Assembly: GCA_025403435.1 (NCBI GenBank)
Contig: CM046353.1
Span: forward strand, 22,575,987 to 22,639,986
Direction: 5' to 3'
DNA length: 64,000 nucleotides
From: Artocarpus heterophyllus
Lineage: Eukaryota > Streptophyta > Magnoliopsida > Rosales > Moraceae
Shown one piece after another: positions 24,401-36,400 of this stretch. Both the position numbers and the translations under genes were made by a program. Position 1 is the first letter of the stretch; every line of letters begins with the position of its first letter. The notes beneath the pieces were generated by a model. It worked only from the letters and a program-made list of their open reading frames with translations, was not told the origin of the DNA and did not search any database.

Positions 24401-27400
24401 TCACTGCGTATGCTATGTCTGGTCGTGTATGAGACATATAAATGAGTCTTCCTACTAGGCGTTGATACATTTCCCTATCAACTGCAGCATCTTCCTCTGC
24501 TTTTCCAAGTCTAAGATTCGAGTCTATTGGAGTACTTGCTGGTTTGCATGCTGTCTTGCCTGTTTCTTTGAGAAGATCCGTAACATACTTTTGTTTGGAG
24601 ATAAAAATGCCCTGCCTAGAGTAAGCCACTTCGATCCCAACAAAATATTCCAGTCTTCCTAATGCTTTGATCTCGAACTCCTTGGCTAAGCACTGACTTA
24701 GAGACTGTCTATCCTTATCATCATTCCCGATCAATATTATATCATCGACATATACCAAGAGTGCTGTGACTTTCCCTGAAGTTGAGTGTTTAATGAACAG
24801 CGTGTGATCCCCTTGGCTTTGTTTATACCCCATAGTACTCATAGCTCTTGCAAATCTACCAAACCAAGCTCGTGGTGATTGTTTAAGTCCATACAAGGCC
24901 TTCTTCAACTTACACACTGTATGAGTAGCCAAATTATTCGCATAACCCGATGGGACCTCCATATAAATTTCCTCTTCTAGTTCTTCGTGCAAAAATGCAT
25001 TCTTGACGTCAAATTGTTGCAACTCCCAACCATAGTTAGCTGCTAATGACAACAAGATTCTAACAGTGTTCATCTTCGCAACTGGAGCAAAAGTTTCTAA
25101 GTAATCAATCCCATAGGTTTGAGTATAGCCTTTGGCTACCAGCCTTGCCTTGTATCTCTCTATCGATCCATCTGCTCTATATTTTACTGTATAAACCCAT
25201 TTACACCCCACGGGTTTCTTTCCTGCTGGTAACTTCACCAACTCCCAAGTTTTGTTTTTCTCTAATGCCTCCATCTCCACATTCATATCTTGTTTCCATT
25301 TCTCACTGGACAAAGCCTCGGATAAGGTGGTAGGGATGGCAATATTGTTTAAGCTAACAAGGAAGGCTTTGTGAGATGGTGAAAAGTGTTTAAAGGACAA
25401 ATAGTGTGCAAGCGGATATAAAGGTCGTTTTCTACACTCTCTAGTTCCTTTCCTAAGAGCAATGGGAAGATCCTTGTCATTTTCACTCATATGAAATTCA
25501 GTTTCGGCTTGCAATGAAGGATTAGAAATTGTTACCTCATTCTCAGAATTTGGGTTGGATTCTTGGACTTGCACAGATTCAGGGACAGCTGTCCTCTTTC
25601 TTGAAAGCACCTTGCCTTTGCCAAATCTCACATCCTCGAGAGCAGAGTTGGGATTTTCTGGAATTTCAAGTACGGGTTCAGATATAGGATCTGGCATAGA
25701 CTCGGATTCAGGATCAGACAGAGACTCAAGACTTGACACTATGGAACCAGGCATAGGAACTAGTTTAGACATGGGAAGTGATGGTAGATCAAGTAAGGAA
25801 CCTTCGTCCTTAACCTCAATTATTGAATTCTCCCCCTGAAGATAAGGTGTGGTGAAGTAAGACTCTCGTTCATTGAACGTAACATCCACAGAGACATAAA
25901 ACTTCTTTAATGGAGGGTGATTACACTTATATCCTTCATGAGTTGAAGAATACCCTACAAAGACACATTTTAACGCTCTTGGATCCAACTTCCCCCTCTT
26001 TTGATTATGGATGTGGACAAATGACACACACCCAAATATCCTAGGGACAAGATTATTTGTAGTGTGTAGGTTTGGATAGAATGTTGAGAGTGTTTCCATT
26101 GGACTCTTGAATCCCAAGACTCTGGTGGGCAGACGATTTATAAGATGAATGGCTGTAAGAACTGCTTCTCCCCAAAAAGATTTAGGCACATTTTTCTGGA
26201 ACAAGAAGGCTCGGGTTGACTCAAGAAGGTGACCATTTTTTCTTTCTGCCACTCCATTTTGCTGTGGTGTATTGACACAGGATGGCTCATGTACTATCCC
26301 TTCCTTTTGAAAGTATGGAGTCAGGACTTGATTAAAATAATCCCTGGCATTATCTGTCCTAAACCTTTTGATATTAACCCCAAATTGGTTCTTAATCATG
26401 GAACAAAATTTTGGGAGAACGGTATTGACATCAGATTTTTGTTTAAGTAAAAAAAGCCACGTAACACGAGTACAATCGTCAATGAATGACACAAACCATC
26501 TTGCCCCAGATACATTAGGAATAGTAGGACCCCAAATATCACTGTGAATGAGATAAAAAGAGATAAAAAGGAATAGAACTTCTTTTATTACTAACTGAAA
26601 AAGGTACACGTTTGTGTTTAGCAAGTTCGCACACATCACAATGAAAGCTCTCAACATCTAGACCTTGAAATAAGGAAGGAAACATAATTTTAATGACCCT
26701 AAATGATGGATGTCCAAGTCGGCGATGATGAAGCCAAACTTGTTCTTTATTGGATGAACAGAATTCTGAAATAAAAGAAGAGGTAATTTGCCTTTGGTGA
26801 TGCTTGATTGGCTCGGTGCTTCAAGATACTAGAGTCCATCCCGTTCTCTAGCATGTCCAATCATCTTCCCCGAATCCTTGTCCTGAAATATACAATAATT
26901 ATGATGAAAGACTACATTGCACTGTAAATCTTGAGTAAGCTTTTGAATAGAGACAAGGTTTGTGGATAATCTAGGGACATGAAGAACATTTTTTAAGGTC
27001 AGTGATGGGCTTATTTTAACATCTCCTACACCTGCTACAGTGGTCAAAGAACCATCAGCTGTGGCTATTTTCCTACTGCTTGGACATGGGAAATATGTGA
27101 AAAAAAACATTTGGTGAGTGGGTCATATGGTCGGTAGCTCTTGAATCCATGATCCAAGAGTTGGCAAAGGTTGTACCCGAGACATTTAATCCAATAGAGG
27201 GTGGAAACTCACCTGAATACACCAATGAGCAAGTACCTGAAGGTTTGTCAAGGTTGCCAATGAGAGATCTTACTCTTTCGACCTCTTCTTGGTTGAGACC
27301 ACCTGACTCCTTTGATGTTGCTTCAGTTTGCTGTGCCACAACATGAGCCTGACTATTGTTCCTTGGCTGCTCTCCTTTTTGTCCCCACTCACGGCTTGGA

Positions 27401-30400
27401 GGCTTTCCATGAAGCTTCCAACATCGCTCATGAGTATGGCGTGGCTTCTTACAATAAGTGCACCACAAGCTGTCCTTATAGTCACGATTCTGGACTTTTG
27501 GTTGTCCAGGTTTTCCCCCTTCAGAAATTGTTGCTTTTTCCATGCTTGTGACAGAATTATTTCCACCACTGGCGACCATAGCTAAGCTGTCCATATTTTG
27601 TGGTTCAAGCATCAACCCTCTTCTACTTTCCTCACCTCGAATCAGTGCCACTACCTCATTAAAGCACGGAACCTCTTGTTTGCCAAGAATCTAAATTCTT
27701 ACTTGATCAAATTCTGGATTAAGCCCAACAAGAAAATCAGACTCTATTTTGCTCGATGAAATCCTTTAGGATAGTAGCATCTTCAGGACATTTGGTTTTA
27801 TCACCCTGTAATGATCAAGTTCTTGCCACAAAGCTTTCGATTGATTTGCATATTCAGTAACTGTTTTACTTCCCTGTTTTGCAGCCATCGTCTTCACCTT
27901 GACTTCATATTCTTGGGCAACGTCTCTAACCTTTGAATATGTTTGTTGGATTGCATGCCAAATATCCTTAGCCGTAGCCAAGAACATACATGTGTCGCTA
28001 ATCTCAGGAGTTATAGAATTCCATAACCATGCCATTATTATGGAATCCTCTTCATCCCACGCTTCAAAACGAGGGTCTCCTGGTTTTGGTCATGTACCTA
28101 TGAGATGGCTGATCTTCCCTTTCCCTTTCAGCACAGTGCGAACAAGTTGGGACCATTTAAGGTAATTTTTTCCATCCAACCTATATGCAGCCTGAATATT
28201 CTGCAATTCCCAAGGCTGCTGAGGACGAACAATTTCCTCTGATTGTACTTTAGCAGTTGATTCTGCAACCTCCGACATCCTCCACAAAGAAACCTGACCT
28301 CTAGGCAATTAAGGCAAAAAAGGAAAACACCAGCAATGAAGGCTGGCAGGAGTGACAAAGCTGCTGGTTCTTAACAAAAAAAATGGCGAAGAAGACCCAA
28401 AGAGAAGGCGTGCAGTTTCAAGTTGCAGAGACAAGAGGACAGAGCATAATATTCAGCAATTAAGGCTGGAACAAACACGGCAGCAATGAAAAAATTCCCA
28501 AAGAACCAGCTCTGATACCATGTCATAAACTGAGAAAAGAAAAATTATGGAGAAGCTGATAGAAGAAAATTATGAGGAAGAATTTTCTTTATTCAGTTTT
28601 CTGCTTATTCACAATGAATTAGACACTATATATAATGATTCTAGCAAAAGAAAAAAAGGAAAAAAACTACCTCTATTCAGATCCCATGATTTATGGGATA
28701 TTCTTACAAACTAAGAACAATCAAATCAGCCTAATTCTAGGGATACAAACTGTCAAATTGTTACAGCTAATTGTACAGGTATACATCCCACAAATCACAC
28801 AAATCACACGAATCACGTTTTTTCCACAGTTCTTTCTCTTTTTGTATTTGGTCTCTTTTTGCTAGAGAGTTAGGTTTTGTCTGGGCTATGCCTAGGAGTT
28901 GTAAGGATTTGCTTTTATTTTCCTTGGCTTGAAGTTCTAGTAGCAGAGGTCGAGTCTTATGGAGGGCTGCTATAGCTGTTTTTTGGGGTCTTTGGCTGGA
29001 AAGGAATAATAGAATTTTTTTAGGTGCTGAAGAAGATTACTGGATTATTTGGGACAAAATTAAGTGCTGGGTTTCTTTGTGGGTTATAGGGATAAAGCTT
29101 TTTAATCCTATTTTTTGGAGTTGGTTAGGGATTGGGCTCCTTTTCTTTAGCCCTTGCTGAGGAACCCTCTTCCTCTTTTCTTTGTACTTTCTCCCAATTT
29201 CTATTAATAAAGTTCGCTTCTTTTCCAACAAAAAAAAAAAAAAAAAAAACCAGCACGCTTATAAAGAACACACCAACCAGGAGAAATATGAAGAAAAGGC
29301 TTCGTCCTTTGTAACAAGTCATGAGTGTTAAGCTTATTGGAAACCAGAAGCCAATTAAAAACCTAAACTTTAGTGGGAACTGAAGCTTTTCAAATAAAAT
29401 TATAGAAATTAAAAGAAAGATAGGAATGGTCATCAATCAAGAAATTGAAAAAGGATTTGCAAGAGAACAACCCTGAACTATCCAGCTCCCACGCTCATCT
29501 ATCAGACTCAGTCACACAACTTAAACCCCTCCAAACAACCCTAGAACTCCAAAAACTCTCCCATCTCTATCTCACTAGGATCTCTTTGGAAATGAAAGTC
29601 CCTGTAAACACCAACCCCATCATCTAGATTGAAAAAGAAAGGAATAGAAACATTCTTTAAGGACGATAATATGTGAAGACTTGGAAATCTAGAGGAGAAA
29701 CAAGCATCACCACCCACACATCTTCCCAAAACCTAAGTCCTTTTGCACAGCTTGAATTGCTTTTCAAGGGCTTCTAAATGTCACTCTCCCTGCATCTCTT
29801 GCCAACCAACCACCGAAATCCATCCCATATTCACCTTTAATCACACGAAAGCGAATTTTCCTCTCTAGGAAACCTCCAAGTCCATTTAGACAAGAGAGCC
29901 TTGTTCTGAAGAACTAAATTTTTGACTAACTTAACATTGAATTAAGAAAGGATTCAAATTTTTGAAAACAGGTGTAAATAAATGTCTCAAATAAAGAAAG
30001 CTAGGATGGTCTATTGTGCTGTAGCATTATTCCATTTTGAATAGGAATATAAATAACACTACTTCGTCTACTTGCAGCTTGATCATGTCAGCTCTTGAGT
30101 CATTTGTTATCAAAATAATAGAGCCCATTAATCATTCTAGCACTGCCAATCATCCTTGTCTAAAGGAGCCAAGCCCATATTTTAAAAAAAATAGTCTACT
30201 TTTCTTTTTCCTTATCTAAAAAAGGAGCTAAGCTTCTGTTGTAAAAACAAACCTAGGGAATGTTTCGGAGCAGGACGTCCTTTTTCTCGCTGCATGCTGA
30301 CAAACATAAACAGCGAACAGAGTCACTGCTGTGGCCCATTCTATTTTCTTTGCAATTGGAGGCTTTTATTATGATATTTGTGCCAGTAAATTGTAAATAA

Positions 30401-33400
30401 TTGATCTACAGTCACTTTCACGTTTGCTGATTCTCTTCTTTTCATGAAGTGGACTCCTACAGGAAGACGCCTTATCACTGGCTCTCAAAGTGGGGAATTT
30501 ACATTGTGGAATGGACAATCATTTAATTTTGAAATGATTCTTCAGGTGCACAACTGTAGAGGACATGATACGTTCTTTTTTAGTGTAGCCAACATGCCTT
30601 TGGTTTATTCTCCGTTTTCTAAATGTGCAGGCCCATGATCAAGCAATCAGGTCTATGGTATGGAGTCACAATGATAACTGGATGGTCTCTGGTGATGATG
30701 GGGGTGCAATAAAGTAATTGTTCATGTTGATGTTAGTGCAGTATTTACTGTTAGGATATGAACAAAAGATGACATGTTATATTACTTTTCTAGGTATTGG
30801 CAGAACAACATGAATAATGTGAAGGCGAATAAATCTGCTCATAAAGAGTCAGTTCGAGACTTAAGGTACATATCTATATATTGATAGTTTATCATTCTAT
30901 ATGATGCATGTTATTCATGAACTTTTGGAAAACAGCTTTTGTAGGACGGACTTGAAGTTCTGTTCCTGTTCTGATGATACTACAGTCAAAGTTTGGGACT
31001 TTGCTCGGTGCCAGGAGGAACGTTCGTTAACTGGTAAAGTGCTTTGAGTGCTTAAGAACCATTACAAAAGAGATTGTAATTTGTCACGTTTAATTGGATT
31101 TTTCACTGTGGTTTAATATTTGAGGTTTTTTTTAGCTCACACTAAAACAAAGTTCGAAAAAATAAGAAAAATCAAGCAGTTGAAAGAAAAAGTTGTTAAT
31201 CATCATTTAACATCATTAAAACTTACAAGAAGCAAGAAGTTTAAAATAATTCAAATCTCATGAATGAGAAAATCTAATAGGCCTTTTGGTATATAGGTTT
31301 AAAATCATTTAAGGTAGTTCAAACCATAAAGGCAGTTTAAACTGACGTTTGGTGGAGTTATAACTAAGGCTTGTTCAAATCATGGAGGCGGGTTTAAAAT
31401 GACTAAAACTCTCAATATCCAAAATTTAACCCCCATCAAGTTCACATGGTTTGAACCATTTTTTACAGTAAAAACCATTTGCATTCTTGTTTTTATTTCA
31501 TAAACTATTGTTTTCCAAACACCGGTTTTCATTTTAAACTTAATGTAATGTTTTATTTTTGTTTTAAACCTTTACGTTCCAAACATCGGTTCAAAGCCAC
31601 TGTTTAAACTATATAGTTTAGAACCCACAGTTTAAACCATAAAGTTCTAAACCACTATTCCGAATCTGCGCACCAAACGAACCATAAGTGTTTTCATTTT
31701 CAATAGTAATGGCTTTGCTGAAGCTGCCTTTGATTTCAACAGCGGCAACGTTTTCTAGATTTTTTTGGGGTTTAAAACTCTGATGGAATTTTACATATTT
31801 ACTTATTTTTTAAACAAAAAAGTTTTCTTTGCTTGGGCTTCTTGCATTTTTTCATCCCAAAACACAAAAATGAGGCCCTCCTTACAGATAAGAGGCTTAA
31901 GCCTCTTGCAATATTCTAGAGGCTTAATCATGGTTTTAAAACAAACGCGGTTGGAGGTGTGCCTCACACTATGATATTAGAAGATGTCCTCTTATGTTGG
32001 TGCCTAGAGACTAAGCCTCAAGCCTTTTTGCTAGGGCTAAGTGTCTGTTAAGTTTTTTTGGGCTGAAAAAATGTAAAAAGCCCAATCTGAATTAAAATAG
32101 AGGCTCGTGAGAATTTCACTTTTCTCCTAAGGCTAAGCATCATTTTATTATGGTTTTTGTTCTTAAAATAGTAAAAAGACCAAGCCTAGCGATGCGTACT
32201 CATGATGTTCATTCATCCACGGGGTCAATTCGAGAAATACCACTTCTGTGGCATTGCTTTTCAATCTTACCACTTCTTTGAGAAAGTTTGAAACATACCA
32301 CTTTCAGATTGTATAAAGACATTTAATTATAAGTATTTTGGGTTAGGGTTAGGTAGACAAGCGTAATCTAAGGAATAAATGAGAACACTAGAGTGATTCA
32401 TAAGCATAAAGAGTTTAGTAGACTTTTGTTTTCTGATCTCATGAGAGGTTGGGAGCTGCCTTTGTAATTTTTGGTCCTTTTTGTATTGTTTTTTCTAGTT
32501 TGGAGTTCGGACTTTCCTTTTTGTAGTCCCTTTGCGGTTTTGACCGTTTTTGAGGAGATCTCTTCTTCTTTTTGTGTACACTTTTTTATTCTAATCTATA
32601 ATATTTCGAGTTTCTTTTCCAAAAAAAAAAGTACAGTGGTATACCATCCAATTTACTCTCATCTTTTGATTTTTTCTTGCTGATATATTTGTTGGCTGAT
32701 TCGTCTATTACAGTCTCAACTAAAGAACTAGCTTAATAGAAATAAATATACCATATTAATTGTAAGATACATGGTTCATGAATTTATGATCTATATGTCT
32801 ATTTTTTTTTTTTAATAAGAAACGAAGATTATCATTGATAAATCAATGGGGAAAATGAACAAGTAAAGGACAAGGACTCCTTCAGAAAACCCAGGAAAAT
32901 AAAACTGGTGATCTCGTAACCATCACAGTTTCAACTATGGGTGCGTCTGGCAATAACGTTTCAACTACATAGTTGGAACTGCTACAGTGTAAAGCTCTCA
33001 CATGCTATAGTAAAATCGTTCCAACTTTAGTTCTAACTACATTGCCAAACACACTTTTATGGAGAGCCATAAACTAGAGCTGCCAAAAATGCATTTTGTT
33101 TAATATATTCTCTAAAAGTTTAGAGAATAAATTTTTTTTTTTTTAATTTTTGACACTTTTTTAGTGTAATTTTTGAGGCTTATGCCTCAATTATGCCATG
33201 AGGCTTAATCTTTGACTCAGAAAGGCAAAACGCCTCAATTCTTAAGCCTCAAGGCTCTTTTCACCACTTCAATGCCTTGGCATTTCCGTTTTCTTAAGCA
33301 CTGCTATGATAGTTTAGGAATATTCTATTGGTGCAAACTTAGGGTCCGTTTAGTACTTGGCTTCAAATTGATGTGATTTTGAACTTGTGGTTTGAATTGT

Positions 33401-36400
33401 GGTTTTGAATTGATGTTCAGAATGTGAAGGTTTGAACAGCGAATAAAAAATCACATGGGAGAATTGATGTTTGGAGGGTATGAATATTGTGAGGAAACTA
33501 AAAATGTAGTCATGGGTGGGGATGGTTTCCTCCTCTTTTTTTTTTTTTTTTGGTTTGGGGGGGGTGTGGGGGGGTTTTGCTGTAGCTCTCAACTTGAGGT
33601 TTTAATCATTTTAAACTATCGTCATCGTTTTCAATCTTTGCTTTATTTTGTTTACCAAACGCCAATTTAACATAAATTCATGGTTTCAAATGGCCAAAAC
33701 CCGTATATCAAAGGTCACCTTATTAATTGGTCTGCTGTTATTGTAAAGTCTGATTGTGTAAACTTTTTGTTAACAAACTTTATGCTTATCCGCACAATGT
33801 CAATTTTCAATTCACTAAATTATGTTCATTGCTGTATGGATAGGTGGATTCTCGTTTTATCTTTTGAATTTTCATTGATTTAGCATATTCGTAACCTTAA
33901 GCGGGTGGATCTATATCTTGATGTCCCTTATGTTTGACTGTTGGTCCCTTATCTTTGACTGTTGGCCTGATTTATAAAAAAAATATTTCCTTCGTTTGGC
34001 ACTGTACTGACTATTTTGAAAGTTTCTGCTCTTTTAAAATGCTAGATTATTTCTGTGGTTTTCTGATGAGGGAAATTATGATGCTGCTAGTGAAAGGGAG
34101 TGAGTTTAGATTCTTTTGGGTTGTCATGGTTGCATGAATGCATCGCTTGTGTAAATGTTCAACACTATGAGGGTGATTGTTATTGTATTGTGTTTTTATC
34201 TCGTTTAACTGTGCATGATGTAACCATAAAGATTCTGTTGGGTTTTGAACTCAGGCAGGCCATGGTTGGGATGTGAAGAGCGTTGACTGGCACCCCACGA
34301 AGTCTCTACTCGTTTCAGGTTGGTTCAACTCATGTGAGGGTACATTAGAGGTTTTATTTTTTTATTTTCATTTTATACATTCTGCTGATTTTCATTGTTG
34401 TGAAATTTCTTTGTATCTAGGTGGGAAAGACAGCCTTGTAAAACTTTGGGATGCTAAGACAGGGAGAGAACTCTGTTCATTGTGAGTACAAATCCTTGAT
34501 ATCTTACCGTGTTATATTTTATTACAGGATTTATGAAGAATTTCTGTGTTTTTATTGCAGTCATGGCCATAAAAATGTTGTACTTTCTGTGAAATGGAAC
34601 CAAAATGGCAACTGGGTACTAACTGCTTCGAAGGATCAGATCATAAAGGTAGGGAACTCTTCTATTTTTCCTTTAATGTAATTAGAGAAAGGCTCGAGTC
34701 TTTTTTCTCTCTCATTTTCTAATTTCGCCATATGGACAATGTGTCACATTCCTTTCTTTGCAGCTTTATGACATAAGGGCTATGAAAGAGCTCGAATCTT
34801 TCCGTGGCCATAGGAAGGATGTGACTGGTAAGTGACATGTATTCGCCTAATGCATGCCTTTCTGTTGAGAAGGATTGTGGATATTAAAGTTGTTATTTCT
34901 TAACAATATATACAAGCATGCTGGATTAATCGTATAAGATAATTATGTGGGTGGAGAACTGGACCATATGGTTTCATGTGCTATATATCCAACTGTTGTT
35001 GCAGCCCAGTCTGCTACGTTCTTTTTCATCTCACATCTTCCTCAAATAGACACAAATATGTCTAATCTAAGTGTATAAGATATTTTATTGAGATGAAGAA
35101 TCGTTTATTTTAGTTGCCAATATACCTAATCTAAGTGCATAAGATAATTTATTTGGATGGAGAACTGGGCTATTTCTTTAAGTGTGGATATAGTGATGTA
35201 GTTCAGAAGCATAAGAGATTGAAACACGCGGAAAAAGGTATATAGCCTTCCAAAAATGCATTAATTCTCTTAGAGTACCAGAAAAAGAGGGCATTTACTG
35301 ACCTGTTGATTTGCTTATGAATGCCACAAAAATTACCATGCTTATTAAAAAAATCGTCTTTTGTCTATCTTGAGTTTACTGTGCTGCCTTGTTGCTACAG
35401 GTGGACCATCATTATTAGACACTTGTATTTTCCCCTCCATTTTCTTTACTTCCTTTTTCTTTTTTTTTTTTCCTTTCTGAAATGGCTTTCCCGCTCATTT
35501 TCTAATGCTTCTAGTATTGTATTATATGAGTAATTATTTATGGTGTATTTTTCATTTATGTCACCAGCTCTGGCTTGGCATCCTTTCCATGAAGAACACT
35601 TTGTCAGTGGGAGTTACGACGGATCGGTTTTCCATTGGCTTGTTGGGTAAATTCATGTTCTTGTCCAAATTAGGCTGTTGCATAGTAGCTAATGTTTTCA
35701 CGTAGTTCTATGCCTCACATTATGAATTAATTTGAACAGTAGCACATGAAGAAGGGGGGGGGGGGGATGAAGAAAAAGGAAATATCATGTGATAATTAAG
35801 CAAAGGATGATAATTAAGCATTTCCTTTGCTTATTATTATTATTATTATGATAGTGGATTTTTGTCTCTCATTGGCGGCCTAAAATATTTTTATTCATTT
35901 TGTTTTGTTACGAGTTAGATAACGTCAGATTTCTAATTGTATGTTTAATCTCTTTATCTAGGAGAGAGAAAATTATTTGGCTGGAAATGACAAATTTGGT
36001 CCTGTTGTTATTATTCTTGTTATTATTATTATTATTATTTGTTTTGATTAGGAAACAGGAACCTTAATTGCTAGGCTTGTGGTTTTCAATAATGTGTCGT
36101 TCTGCAATTTTAGCTTTTATTTACATTTTTGCATTAGTTTTTGAAGAATGATTAATCTAGGCCTAACATTATTGATGAATTTATTTATTTTTCCTGAAAT
36201 TGTATATGAGTATACGAGTCAATATGCAAATGAAAATGCATACAAATTGGTAAAGGAAAAGGCAAAAAAAAAAAAGGGTCAGAAATATGGTAATTTGAAA
36301 TGTGTAATGTAATGGTTCAATAGACATTAAGGATCTGAGACTTGTATCTACGGGTTCTGCATAGAAAATGGAATGGTGTTTATAACATTAAGCTAATGTT

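Larger units (their letters stand above)
23456..28828 (-). mobile_element. Ty1/copia retrotransposon C, decayed, in FY intron 4
   Basis: LTRs of 335 and 308 bp, target duplication GTTCT (23451-23455 and 28829-28833), primer site 28509-28520, and a purine tract (AGCTTGAGGGGGAG on the minus strand) beside the 3' LTR. Gag-pol on the minus strand is in several frames. Antisense to FY, and the youngest layer of a three-level nest. Confidence 0.93.
23346..29249 (+). mobile_element. 5'-truncated LINE, plus strand, nested in the minus-strand LINE
   Basis: The visible 3' part (28834-29249) encodes the LINE C-terminal region ([21 protein letters not shown]) and ends in about 20 A after TCTATTAATAAAG. 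It interrupts the minus-strand LINE exactly where the reading goes from KRAG to IDHLFLHC. Its left limit, between 23346 and 23450, is uncertain and I see no target duplication. Copia C is inserted within it. Confidence 0.65.
22860..29921 (-). mobile_element. 5'-truncated LINE (L1-like), minus strand, split by later insertions
   Basis: A poly(T) run at about 22860-22873 is the 3' tail on the minus strand. The 14-bp direct repeat TTGACTAACTTAAC is at 22846-22859 and 29922-29935. The 3' coding part (23085-23345) encodes the zinc-binding C-terminal region ([23 protein letters not shown]). The upstream part resumes at about 29250-29921 (WCVLYKRAG, and further in a zone resembling the linker after RT). 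Without the insertions it is about 1.15 kb. The middle is occupied by a plus-strand LINE and copia C. Confidence 0.82.

Noticed and set aside
23346..29249. Twin-priming inversion of a single LINE
   Set aside because: Both oppositely oriented pieces carry their own poly(A) tail and the same C-terminal coding region, so they are two insertions.
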